This document shows, in pieces, positions 47,089-58,113 of a stretch of 64,000 nucleotides of DNA (position 1 is the stretch's first letter; every line of letters begins with the position of its first letter). The notes beneath the pieces are model-generated. The model had not been told where the DNA came from and ran no database searches. It worked only from the letters and a program-made list of their open reading frames with translations. The stretch lies in the NCBI GenBank assembly GCA_025738555.1, contig JAOVFP010000001.1:2046001-2110000 (forward strand), read 5' to 3'. This DNA comes from Cyathus striatus (Eukaryota > Basidiomycota > Agaricomycetes > Agaricales > Nidulariaceae). Position numbers and translations under genes: made by a program.

Positions 47089-47356
47089 GCTGGCGGGCAA
47101 CTTTTTTGCAATTGGCAAAATCCATGTAAATTTGACATCAATAACGTTACATATTGGGTACACATACGCCATCGCAAGATGTAGACAAAATGTAAGCAAA
47201 ATCCATTACTATAAATGGAAATAATTTCCATATATAGGAAAACATTTTGCAAATGTTTTGCCTATGTTTTACAATTGTTTTGCCAATTGCAATATCTAAC
47301 ATTATTGCTGTCAATTTTGCTGGCCAATGGCGATGGCAAAATAGTTGCCTGCCAGC
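47089..47356. mobile_element. MITE of about 270 bp with inverted ends
   Basis: Left end GCTGGCGGGCAACTTTTTTG and reverse-complemented right end GCTGGCAGGCAACTATTTTG are 17 of 20 identical, followed at both ends by variants of 'ttggcaaaat'. The interior has repeated 'ttttgc(a/c)aa' motifs and no coding region. No convincing target duplication. Confidence 0.6.
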
Positions 47357-47506
47357 TGTGTGTGTACAGCTAACACTAGATTGTTCCGAGTCTATAATCT
47401 TGCTGATCCTACTGTGTTACATGATGGGCATGGTTGGAAGCACTGGCATGTCTTAGCAGTCCGTGTGGGTAGCATAAGTTGATGACTCACCAGTGGCTTT
47501 CATTCT
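47357..47506. other. Spacer between MITE and foldback arms
   Basis: Short unique segment. The last about 25 bases before 47,507 show weak inverted similarity to 49,436-49,457, so the foldback element may start near 47,481. Confidence 0.35.
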
Positions 47507-49435
47507 GATCAATCCCTGTCACTAACTAGTGGGGGCGTGCACTAGATGGTCAGTGAGAGGTCATTGATTTCATTTTAGGTCTGAGCACAATCAATGGTTA
47601 ATATGGAATAAATAGTTAGTATGGAATCAATAGTAACTAGAAATCATTGTAATATAAATCAATTAGAAATGAAATCAATGGAGATCAGTCTGAAATCAAT
47701 CAATCTGCAAAATCATTAAAATTAAAAATCAATCAGAATGAAATCAATGCAGAAATTAATTCAAATCCTTCGGTCCCCCACTACAGCTCAACATACAAGT
47801 AGGGTAGTTAACCATGTAGTAATAACCACTGTACTATAGTACCTTTTCTAGTTAATCTGCACAAATATACTTGATACACAGGTAGAAATCATTTGTACCT
47901 GAAAAATCAATCAATGTAAGGTGAAATCAATCAATGTAGGGTGAAATCAATGCTATGGACTTAGTAGAATTACACTCTATAGGTGGAATCAATCAATTTA
48001 AAGTGAAATCAATGGGTAGAAATCATTTGTACCTGGAAAATCAATCAATGTAGGGTGAAATCAATCAATGTAGAGTGAAATCAATGCTATGGACTTAGTA
48101 GAACTACACTCTATAGGTGGAATCAATCAATTTAAAGTGAAATCAATGGGTAGAAATCATTTATATCTGGAAAATCAATCAATGTAAGGTGAAATCAATC
48201 AATGTAGGGTGAAATCAATGCTATGAATTCAGTATAATTACATTCTATATGTGGAATCAATCAATTTAAAGTGAAATCAATGCTGTTATGTATGTGGAAT
48301 CAATGGGAAAGCAATAATTACATATATACTTTCCAGTTAACTAAAGGATCATTTATAATGTGATATATATTCAAGTCTATTGGATAAATAAACAAACATT
48401 TGCTTAAAATGTGTTATAATTTTCTCATCCATCTTGCATACATCTAGATAATGTTAATGGACATTGTTGAGACACTATGAGAATAATTCCCACAGTATTT
48501 TCTTTCAATGAATTGACTGTAACATGTAACATACAAGTACTTAGGTACTTTGTAATTGTAATAGAGCAGATATAATAATGATAAAATAAAAGAATGATGA
48601 CTAATCACTGACATATGCACTCACTAAATATATAGCACTGATTTCACAATGATTTTATCATCTATTCTCATTGATTTATTAATGATTCCACATATAGAAG
48701 GTAATTCTGCTAAGTTCATAGCATTGATTTCACCCTACATTGATTGATTTCACCTTACATTGATTGATTTTCCAGATATAAATGATTTCTACCCATTGAT
48801 TTCACTTTAAATTGATTGATTCCACCTATAGAGTGTAGTTCTACTAAGTCCATAGCATTGATTTCACTCTACATTGATTGATTTCACCCTACATTGATTG
48901 ATTTTCCAGGTACAAATGATTTCTACCCATTGATTTCACTTTAAATTGATTGATTCCACCTATAGAGTGTAATTCTACTAAGTCCATAGCATTGATTTCA
49001 CCCTACATTGATTGATTTCACCTTACATTGATTGATTTTTCAGGTACAAATGATTTCTACCTGTGTATCAAGTATATTTGTGCAGATTAACTAGAAAAGG
49101 TACTATAGTACAGTGGTTATTACTACATGGTTAACTACCCTACTTGTATGTTGAGCTGTAGTGGGGGACCGAAGGATTTGAATTAATTTCTGCATTGATT
49201 TCATTCTGATTGATTTTTAATTTTAATGATTTTGCAGATTGATTGATTTCAGACTGATCTCCATTGATTTCATTTCTAATTGATTTATATTACAATGATT
49301 TCTAGTTACTATTGATTCCATACTAACTATTTATTCCATATTAACCATTGATTGTGCTCAGACCTAAAATGAAATCAATGACCTCTCACTGACCATCTAG
49401 TGCACGCCCCCACTAGTTAGTGACAGGGATTGATC
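47507..49435. mobile_element. Foldback element, 753-bp near-perfect inverted arms
   Basis: Left arm 47,507-48,259 and right arm 48,683-49,435 are reverse complements with only scattered mismatches, separated by a 423-bp AT-rich spacer with no gene. Outer edges read GATCAATCCCTGTCACTAAC and its complement. Each arm contains about three direct repeats of a roughly 135-bp unit ('ggtagaaatcatttgtacctg...gaaatcaatg') and many 'atcaatcaat' motifs. Weaker inverted similarity extends about 20 bp beyond both edges (GTGGCTTTCA versus GTGGCTATCA). It fits a non-autonomous foldback transposon; no transposase and no clear target duplication were seen. Confidence 0.85.
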
Positions 49436-49457
49436 AAATTGATAGCCACGACTCGCC

Positions 49458-50114
49458 AAGCTGCAAAGTAGACATTTAGACTAGCTATGAGTGTCTTGGA
49501 TGGACCAGAGTAAATCATGGGTTGACAGACATATGAGCACCAAGAATGCATCCATACAGGAAGATAGCAAAGTACAATAGACTAGTTCTGCAGGTGTGAA
49601 GCTCCATATGAAGGCATAATGCCACACACTTTGATGTGTGGAAATGGGAACTGCTGAATAAACCTGCCAGAACTGCTGGGTCTCAGGCCTGGCCAGGTGC
49701 CTATGGCATGCTGATGCACAGTGCTGGTACAGTGTGGTTAGATAGCAGCAATTGCCATGAGTCTGGTCCTCATGCCTTTTCCTATGATGTGATAATATAG
49801 CTTTGATAATCTATTATTAGGATAGACATGCACTTAGCTTGATCTCCAGCCTTACTGGCGATTATTTCCCACCAATGTTGAGAATAACTCTGACCTTGGT
49901 GTTTCTATTCTTAGACACTTCCTACTTAGGCTAGACATGTCCCTTATTGGCACAAATTATTCTCACACTAGCTAACAGTCAGGGACCTCTATCTTAGCTA
50001 CTAAATACAACCCAAGTACATTATACCATTTGTAAGTAGCATATAAAATAAAGAAATAATGTTTTTATGGTAGGTAGAAGTATGCAAGGTGTATTAACAC
50101 AACAAAGCATATGT
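49458..50114. other. No gene seen
   Basis: Moderately AT-rich, short frames only; no recognised repeat. Confidence 0.35.
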
Positions 50115-50429
50115 GTATCATGGAGCTCTTTACACTCCCCCCCCCCTTACACATGAATTTTACATGAAGTTCATGTGAAGTTCATGTGAAATATAGGTGA
50201 ACTTTTTCACATTATTTTTGCTGAATTTTGGTGAGAACACTGCTAATAATTTCACATGAACTTCACCAATTCATGTGAATATCAGGTGATAATTCACTTG
50301 ATCTTCACATGAATTTTTTTCACCAGATATTCATGTCACTTGGTGAAATTCACATGAAACTTATACAATAGTAGTGAGCTTCAATTGTATTTCATAGTGT
50401 TGCTTACTAATAAATGCACATAATAAATA

Positions 50430-50520
50430 ATGACCCCAGCCAGAATTGAACCAACAGCCTCGGAGTGATGACTAATAGTTTTTCACACAATATAGCAATT
50501 AACCACTGCACCACAAAGAC
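50430..50520 (-). repeat. tRNA-like (SINE head) segment
   Basis: On the minus strand a box A match TGGTGCAGTGG and, about 55 bp later, GGTTCAATTCT close to box B (GGTTCRANNCC) lie at tRNA-like spacing. The acceptor stem does not pair well and no anticodon arm folds cleanly, so it is a tRNA relic or SINE-type promoter, not a working tRNA gene. Confidence 0.4.
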
Positions 50521-50649
50521 TTGGGTAAAAAAGTTATTTCCCCCACTATATACCCCCATCAACCCTCCGCTTTCTAATATATTGTCACATGATTGAAATA
50601 TCACATGACCAAAACATGTCACACCATTGTTGATTCTTGCTTCTTGCCT

Positions 50650-51275
50650 AATGTAGTGGGCAAAACCTCGCCATTTTGCCTCGCCACTGGTGATCGCCAG
50701 GTGGCGAAACTATGAGCATGAAGGAGAGCAGCGATACTTGGTGAGAGTAGAATTATGTAATTTGTAATTTGTAAAATTTTATCATCATGCTGGCATTGTT
50801 GCAATACCGAAATCGCACCGAAATGGGGAAAAACAAGGGAGGAAGACCTGCGGACACATTTATCAACAACCATTTTACAAAGAAGGAGTGTAATCCTAGT
50901 ACAAAACGATGGACAGTTGTTTGTAACTACTGCTTGATGGAACTAGTTCACCATGCCAATGGAAGATGCTCCATACACCTAGCTAATGGCCTACAATGCT
51001 CATGTTTACAACACCTCTCTCATTGATATCATATGCAGAGGACAGCTCCCTTCAATTCAGAACACTGTCATTGATACTCTGACTGAAGGAAATAGTGGCA
51101 ATTGGGATCACGAATTGTTGCTTCGTTCAATGGGACTATAGAATTTATATTACATAGTTACATCAATTACTAATACATTCGCCAGCCTTGCCACCTTTTG
51201 CCATTTTCTCATGCCAGGTTTTGCCCTTGCCTGGCATGGCGAGGCTCTCTGTGAGGTTTTGCCCCATACACTATT
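50650..51275. mobile_element. Nested TIR element around the BED-finger ORF
   Basis: Left GTAGTGGGCAAAACCTCGCC and reverse-complemented right GTATGGGGCAAAACCTCACA are inverted, each followed by further 'gcctcgcca' and 'ggcaaaac' motifs. It lies inside the hAT element at 50,123. No target duplication was seen. Confidence 0.45.
50787..51026 (+). pseudogene. BED-type zinc finger of a hAT transposase, fragment
   Basis: 79 codons: GRPADTFINNHFTKKE, then RWTVVCNYC and a His/Cys pair (about HLANGLQCSC). N-terminal G-R-P-x-D...F-x-K, W/V-x-C-x2-C and a distal H...C are the order of BED fingers at the N-terminus of fungal hAT transposases, which bind subterminal repeats. Nothing of the catalytic RNase H-like domain follows; downstream frames have stops. 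Start codon chosen is the first ATG (50,787) but a second (about 50,823) directly before GKNKGGRP fits the family better. Confidence 0.5.
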
Positions 51276-51429
51276 CTTGCCACATCACCATTATTCACTC
51301 CTTTCTCCCCTCCCTCTCCCCTCTTCCTCCTTTCTCCCTTCCACTCCTTCATTCTTTCACCCCCTATCTCACTTCCTCACTTCTCTTTCTCCATCAAGAA
51401 AAAATACAGTAACAATGAGAGTGCAGGAA

Positions 51430-51660
51430 AGTGGGAGGTGCACAGTGAGCATGAGGGGCGGGATGATGAGCACATATGGTGGGAAGGGCAGGATGGCAAG
51501 TGTGTTAGAGCACGCAACAAGCAGAGGGGCAGGATAACAAGCAGGATGGGCCATACAGTGAGTGGAGGGGTGGAGATAGCAAGTGGAATGGGGCACACAG
51601 CATGCAGAGGGGCAGGATAATGAGCAGAATGAGGTGCACAGTGAGCAGAGGGGCAGGAGG
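51430..51660. repeat. G-rich minisatellite
   Basis: Imperfect tandem repeats around 'gcagaggggcaggata' and 'gagcagaatgaggtgcacag', about 35-45 bp apart, inside the hAT element. Preceded by a C/T-rich tract (51,300-51,400). Confidence 0.55.
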
Positions 51661-52246
51661 CATGGGAAGGCAGGGGATGGGACATCAAATGCAAGGGCAG
51701 GAAATTGGGGGACATTATGTAATAATATTGTTGCTTTGTAATATGTAAATTAGTCACATGATCAATAAATAAATTCATTTTCTCCATGTTTTTAAGTGAA
51801 TTCCACTATATTTTGACTTTAATTTTACCTAAAATACATGAAAGTTCATGAACATAGGCTATGCTTTTTAGAAAATATTCAAAATCACATGAAGTTCATG
51901 TAATTTCAGGTGAATTTCATGTGAATTTTATATCAAACAGGTGATATTCATGTGAATTTCATGTGAATATGTGAACTTTTGGTGAAATTCATGTGAATTC
52001 ATGGTGAAGGGGGGGGAGTGTAAAGTACTGGTATCATGTGTTGTTTGGCATCAGCTTCCCAATATTTGGTAAAACCATGCTGTGTCTCTAAGACTACACA
52101 ATGTAGTGAAAAAAAACAAAACAAAACACACTGCTTATACAGTGCATCTTATAACAGAGGTAAGAAGATTGGAGTGTAATGTTAGAGTAAATGGAAGTAG
52201 GTAGTTAAGGATAAAATATAAAATAAGCAACATAAATCAAATTATT

Positions 52247-53926
52247 CCCACTACCTTTTAAGGTAGTTGGGTTATAGGGACCTTTGGATTCCCCTATAAG
52301 GCAATTTGTGGATCACAGTCAGGATCTCACTATCTGGCTATGTCATTGGCTGAAGACTTGTTACACTTCGTGATTGGTTAGAGGTCAGATTACTTGTGAC
52401 ATTCTGTGACAAAGGACTCTCTGGCAGTCACATTGCTTGCTTCCAATGCAGAAGGAATTGAAGATGAATTGGCTTGGGTTTTGGTTTTTGCTTGCAACAT
52501 TTGTGGTGTTTCTTGTTTTCTTACCTTCCTTGCTTACCTCACACATAGTCTGTATTGCAAACACTGCATACAGCAATGATCTCTATCATTATGCTGTTGA
52601 TATCCTATCATCTGACTGCAGAACAGCCTGAAGCCATAGCAGCTATTATAAGGTGTACACTTACAGCACTTATTCATCATGTCAAGACTGCTAACTAGTT
52701 CTCTGCATTGGGTGATGCCCTTATCAAACAATATATGAAAGTGCTAGAGGAGTTGAGCCTGCTTTGGCTGAGAAGATGGAGGAGTTCAGGTGTATGGAGG
52801 AAGTTATCACTGTTCCTTGTGCAGTGCAGCAAGGATCTCATTTAACAGGCAAGTTACCCATTTTACTGCTGTACTTGTATTCTCATTCTGGAAGCAGAAC
52901 CACAAATTAAGACACTATACACAACACTCCCAAGTCTCCCTATCCAATCATCACTGCACTTCTCACTACTCAAATTCACCACTGCACTGTATACTGCCTT
53001 TGAAATGTCCTGCTGGCTTGGACCTGGGCTCAAGTTCCTCTAGCACTGCTGGGCAGAATCCCAACAAGACATCTCATTTGTGTTGAAGCTTCATGGATGT
53101 CTCACAGATCTCAGATGGGGAGGAGGGATACTCATTGCAATGCCACAGGTGGTAAAAGCAACTGAAGCTGGAGGTACTGGAAAAGGAGCTGAAGAAGACA
53201 TTGGCACTCTTAGTGACCTTGAAGAGGTCGAAGAGGATTGAGTTGAAGGATGTTGATGTAGTTTGGAGGATGAGGGTGGAGATGTGTGCCAATGAGAGAT
53301 TGAGAGATGGTGGTAGGTTTTTACACAATTGGAGAGAGATTATTGAGCTATGGATAGTAAAAATGGAAGCTTCTGGTGATGAGGGTCTACAAGCTTTATT
53401 AAAGTACATCTCCATGGATCAACTACTTTCATATTTCTGCTCACATTTTACATTAGTCTATTGCAAAAGATGGCCCATAGCCTATGCACAAAACTATCAC
53501 CTATATACAACAACTTGCTTACACATCTTCTGAAACTACTACCTTGTTCAATATCTGCCCTGGCACTTACTGCTCTCCTGGAGACATTCTCAGTGCTATT
53601 CCAATACCTCTTGGTTCCCTCCATTCACTTAAACCTTCTAGAAGACACATGTAAGCAGATACACAAGACATTATCCAAGTGTCTTCTGAAGATTCAGTGG
53701 GCAATGGCAGAAGTGTGGGGTGTGATGCTGTGCAGGATGAAGTCTGCTGCAAGGGAAAAGGCACTCTCTGAACACCCATTAGGCATAGATATAACATGTA
53801 ACACAGGCTCTGAAGCTGTGACAATACTGTTGAAGGGTTAGACAAGTCAATGGTGGCAAAAATGATCACAATTGTGAGTTAAACAAGGGGGTAGTGGGCC
53901 TTGCTGCTTGCCAGCCTTATTTCTTT
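52247..53926. mobile_element. Hairpin-ended DNA element B, carrying a gene fragment
   Basis: Begins with the palindrome CCCACTACCTT..AAGGTAGTTGGG (52,247-52,271) and a second hairpin TTATAGGGA...CCCCTATAA (52,272-52,299). Ends GGTAGTGGG (53,889-53,897) plus about 30 bp also conserved in element A. About 190 bp at the hairpin end and 45 bp at the other end match element A in inverted orientation. It is 1.7 kb against A's 4 kb. The inner part holds a UTP20-like fragment (53,201-53,841). No transposase is visible. Confidence 0.55.
53201..53841 (+). pseudogene. UTP20-like gene fragment (U3 snoRNP component)
   Basis: Two exons, up to 53,403 and from 53,457, separated by a 53-bp GTACAT...TTAG intron, join in frame as ALLNLLQKMAHSL. 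The text carries FLHNWREIIELWI, PIYNNLLTHLLKLLP, LLETFSVLFQYLLVP and QWAMAEVWGVMLCRMKSAAR. This is the order and wording I know from the N-terminal region of fungal UTP20, a large HEAT-repeat protein of the small-subunit processome needed for 18S rRNA maturation. UTP20 is about 2,500 residues; only some 190 remain, the 5' side is unclear before 53,201 and it ends at TAG 53,841. Lying between the ends of element B, it looks like a captured, dead fragment. Confidence 0.55.
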
Positions 53927-53996
53927 ATAAGTATAATACTGGGCTATATGAGTGTACCAACTACTCCCCTGTATATATCACTCCTCCATAAGATCA

Positions 53997-54165
53997 GGTG
54001 GAGTCCAGATAGAGTCCAGGACTCCAGGTGGACTCCAGGTAGACTCCAGGTAGACCTCACCTAGACTCTACATGGACTCTATCTGAACTCTACTTAGACT
54101 CTACCTGGACTCTACCTGAACTTCACTGAACTCAAGTGCCTAAGCTGTACCTAGACTCTATTGTC
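53997..54165. repeat. Minisatellite of GACTCCAGGTA-type units, with inversion
   Basis: Eleven- to twelve-bp motifs 'gactccaggta' run to about 54,055, then the array continues as 'gactctacctg', roughly the inverted form. The two halves could fold on each other. Confidence 0.7.
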
Positions 54166-54469
54166 ACAGCTGTAACATGTTGGAAAAGTGTGACCAGTGT
54201 GATATTAGCTGATTATTTGTACTGATAATTGTTCAGATGATCATAAGTGATCATTAAGTGTTCCAAAGAAATATTCATCTATTGTTACTAGATCTAATAG
54301 TGATCATAAGTGATCATTGACTATTTCAATAGAGGATTTGCTTATTATTCATACTAATGATTATTCAGGGTGTTTCAAGGGCATATTCACCTATTACTAA
54401 ACGCAATGGCAATCATAAGTGATCATTAATCACTGGTAGACATAATTACTATCAAAGTGGGCATAACAA

Positions 54470-54735
54470 CCACAATTGTCAATCACACCTGTCACATATT
54501 TCCTATATGTCATGCCTGTCACAATTTTCACACATGTCACACCTTTATTATCTGTCACACCTGTCACGCTCTTCCCATATGTCACACCTTTCCCATATGT
54601 CACATCTGTCACATCTTTCATATATATCACATACATGTCATGCTCTTCTCATGTGTCACACCTGTTACATCTTTCTTACGTGTCTCATTTGTCACATTTT
54701 CTCATGTTTCACACCTGTCACACCTTTGTGATATG
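54470..54735. repeat. Minisatellite of TGTCACACCTGTCACA-type units
   Basis: Repeats of 'tgtcacacct' and 'tgtcacatctttc' with 12-24-bp spacing. Frames in three phases are open and give Cys/His/Thr-rich text, an effect of the repeat, not a protein. Confidence 0.75.
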
Positions 54736-54819
54736 TAACAAAGAAAAATAAAGCAACTACTACAACTTGTTGTAGTAAGCATGCAGGTACAAAAAATATA
54801 TAAATTCTATAACTGAATA

Positions 54820-55760
54820 AAGCAAACATGAAGAAGTTTTGAAGCATGTACAGTATATATCAAGCAAGTACTGCAACATGTTGAAACAATCATGAAACAA
54901 TTTCTATAACAGAATGAAGCAAATTTGAAGCAAATACTGCAACAAGTTGAAGCAATTTTGAAGCAATCATGAAGCAAGTACTGCAAGTATGTGAAGCAAT
55001 TATGAAGCAAATACTGAAATAGGTTGAAGCAATGCTTAAAGCATGTACATGAAATATGTGAGGCAAGTTCTGCAACAGGTTGAAGCAAATATGAAGCAAT
55101 TCCTACAACAGGGTGAAGCAAATATGAAGCAAATACTGCAATGGGTTGATACAATGTTGAAGCATGTATAGAAAATATATGAAGCAAGTTCTGCAACAAG
55201 TTGAAACAAACATGAAGCAAATACTACAACAGGATGAAGCAATTATGAAGCAATACTGCAACAGGTTGAAGCAATGTTGAAGCATGTACAGGAAATATAT
55301 GAAGCAAATACTGCAATAGGTTGAAGCAATATTGAAGCATGTACAGGAAATATATGAAGCAAGTTCTGCAGCAGGTTGAAGCAAACATGAAGCAAATACT
55401 ACAACAGGATGAAGCAATTATGAAGAAATTCTTACAACAGGATGAAGCAAATATGAAGCAAATATGAAACAAATACTGCAATGGATTGAAGCAATGTTGA
55501 AGCATGTATAGAAAATATATGAAGCAAGCAAATACTGCAACAGAATGAAACAATCATGAAGCAATAATGAAGTAATCACTACAAAATGAGGAAGCAAATC
55601 TGAAACAATCACTGAAAATACATGAAACAATTATGATGCAATTACTGCACATCTATAAAGCAAATGTCCCAACCCTGAAGCAGATACTGCAGTATAGTGA
55701 AGAAAATATGAAGCAATAACAGCAGGTGGTAGAAGCAGATATGAAGCATTCCCTGCAATA
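54820..55760. repeat. Long degenerate minisatellite, GAAGCAA-based
   Basis: About 940 bp built from 'atgaagcaa' and 'atactgcaacaggt' words with periods near 12-15 bp and higher-order repeats of about 100 bp (for example the 'gttgaagcatgtacaggaaa' block at 55,272 and 55,331). Overlapping minus-strand open frames (Leu/Cys/Phe-rich) are by-products. Confidence 0.85.
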
Positions 55761-55980
55761 ATGGACTGCAATGACATAAAGCTGTTTCATAGTTTCCCTT
55801 GCAGATGTCCAAGCACTTTTACTGCAATTGCTGTAATCTCATTGATAATGCTTGTCAGCACTAGTTATTGACACTGAGAAGCATGTGGTGACACATCACT
55901 GGCACCAGTTACTGGTCACCAATGGCCAGTGACAGCAATGACATGTGATATAGTCAGCAGTTTTATGCAAAGGATGTGTT

Positions 55981-56050
55981 GGCTCAGCTGGTTTAGCACA
56001 CCATATGTTTGATTATAAAGCAATGGGAAGCTAAGGGTTCAATTCATGCT
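55981..56050 (+). repeat. tRNA-like (SINE head) segment 2
   Basis: Exact box A match TGGCTCAGCTGG and, about 45 bp later, GGGTTCAATTCATG near box B. It is spaced as in a tRNA, but the stems are poor. A third box-like pair lies at 56,510-56,540 (GGTTCAATCCC and TTGGCTCAATTGG inverted). Confidence 0.35.
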
Positions 56051-56973
56051 GTGGTATTATATTTTACTAAGTACATAATATAACTATAGATAACATAAGA
56101 GGTCCATATGGATTTCATGTAACTCTTTGTTATGGAATTCTGTGTATTCCATACAGAATTTACCAATCTGTACAAATATGCAGATTCCATAAGGAATTCA
56201 TGTGGAATAAATACTAATTTAGAGTGATGTCCCAGCTAATCTACTAATTACAGAATTTGCACAGATTCCATATGGAACACATGACTAAGTGTAAAGAGCT
56301 CTATGTATTGTATTTTTATACTTCATATTACTGGATTTGTATATAAATTCACAAGTATTTCACAAGTATTTCATGTGGAATACATCTAATCAATGCACTG
56401 AATTTTTATATAAACTCAATCAGAAATTCATATAAAATTCATGTGAATTCACTGAAAAGGTGGGGGAATGATAAGTACTGCCCACTTCCTAGTCAAACTA
56501 TACACCAGTGGTTCAATCCCAATTGAGCCAACAGCTGCCCTAATCAAGGCTACAGGCAGGAGCAACAAGCATCATATCAACAAACAAAAAACACCACATT
56601 GATTCAACTATGCAATACTGTTGCCAGAGGTTTGTTACTATTGTGATAACTTTAATGACAATATTTCAAATTTCCAAGTAAAAGTCTCTTGTAATGGTAC
56701 CTAAATAATTAGTACTCATCAAGGAATGAAGGCAACTAAGACTTAGAATAAGAGTAAGAAAAGAGGGAATAAATTCAGTAATATTATACATACAGGATTT
56801 TCACTGTATATTTATAATAGTAAATGTATCTACAATATTCTACATAATTATATCATATACATTCTTAATTGCTCACATTCTCAGTCAACTCAGCATTCTT
56901 AAATGTTGTTGGATATTCATACTGCTTCTGGATAGCATCAGCACAACAAAATCAAGGATATCTCTTATAGTGT
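56051..56973. other. hAT-type end relics, no gene
   Basis: 56,100-56,300 repeats the 'ctgtacaaat', 'ccatatggaa' motifs and ends 'aagtgtaaagagct', like the right end of the satellite element at 25,720. 56,400-56,480 ends 'gaatgataagtactg', like the right end of the element at 52,030. These look like nested partial copies of the same hAT-like family. The remainder is AT-rich; a short minus-strand coding-like patch (YEYPTTFKNAELTENV) lies at about 56,870-56,920. Confidence 0.4.
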
Positions 56974-58113
56974 TGATATGCCTAGTAAAATAATAAGACT
57001 ATTTTTCGAAATACAATAGCCATCCAGTATCAGTAAAATAGTATAGTGAATCAAGCCCAAGAGTCCAAGAGTTGAGGCAAGTCCCAAGCTGCCAGCTAAA
57101 GTATTCTACTTGAGTGCACTATCAAGGGAGGAGTCCAAGGGCTGGGGTTGAGTCCTGTGCTGCCAGTCAAAGTATCACCTCTGGTACAAATTAAAGGATT
57201 CAATATGATGACAATATATTATGGGCAGCTTGATGATTCCTGTATAAATTTCCAGTACTAAGATAGCTATACTATACAGAAGAGTAGAATCCTGAATGTG
57301 ATACTATGAAGCATATCAGTACTCTCCTTACACCACCAGTAATGTCCCCAGTACTAAGTCAGACTAGTCACAAGGCTTCAGAATCTACCTTGGCCTGTGG
57401 TACTCTATGTCTTACTAGTTACTGTTGTCATAGTCCTGGCACGGCTCTGGCCCACCATCTAATATCATGGAAAACCCACACTTCTCTCTTGTGAAATGCT
57501 GCCACCATGTGGGAAACTGCATGCCTCCAGGACTTTGAAACACATGCTGAACACTACCTGTGGCACATTTGGTGGTACCATAAGACATGTCTGCACCAGT
57601 AACACTGGTATCCATTATATCTGAGTACTTGGCCTATTAATAGCATGGCATGACATTTGATGTGTCTCTGAAACTGAGTGCACCCTCATGGATTCTTGTA
57701 TGGAGGGTCAACCTTACCTCTTTGACTATTAGGATTACACTAGAACATTATGACATACTATTTACCTTACCTATCCCATCGCACATAAGACTGCTGCCAT
57801 GTAATGAAGTATATAAGTAGTTAGACATACCTTAGATTATCTTAAGCACTGCACTGGCTGTACTTCTGTTCTCACAGTAGAGTACATTCTGAATTGATAT
57901 TGGAATTCTGAGTATAAATCTGAAATCTGAAAAGTCTGTTTTGAAAGTATCTGAAAGCAATTACACTATCTACTATTAAATACATTGTTCATTTTACTCT
58001 ACTTGAAACTCTTGTGCCCTTGAACTAAATATAAATCTAACTAAGAACTTTATATTCATCGTTGGTGGTGTTAATACTGTGTAAATAAGCATTATCTAAA
58101 GTTAGTCTTATCA
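56974..58113. mobile_element. Solo LTR (family L1), copy 2
   Basis: Same ends as 26,842-27,993 (TGATATGCCTAG ... AGTCTTATCA) and about 85% similar along the length by eye, flanked by its own 4-bp duplication GTGT (56,970-56,973 and 58,114-58,117). Different duplications at the two copies show independent insertions, not duplication of one locus. Confidence 0.7.

Larger units (their letters stand above)
50123..52030. mobile_element. hAT element with perfect 8-bp target duplication
   Basis: Flanked by GTATCATG at 50,115-50,122 and 52,031-52,038. Ends GAGCTCTTTACACTCCCCCC and, reverse-complemented, CAGTACTTTACACTCCCCCC are inverted repeats. Both subterminal zones are crowded with TTCATGTGAA and TTCACATGAA motifs, as transposase-binding regions of hAT elements often are. 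Inside are a tRNA-like segment (50,430-50,520), a nested TIR element with a BED-finger ORF (about 50,650-51,275) and a G-rich minisatellite (51,430-51,660). No full transposase, so non-autonomous. Confidence 0.8.

Noticed and set aside
50430..50520. Functional tRNA gene
   Set aside because: Boxes are present but acceptor and anticodon stems do not pair properly.
54457..55630. Cys/His- and Leu/Cys/Phe-rich open frames on both strands
   Set aside because: All lie in the minisatellites and are low-complexity by-products with several phases open at once.
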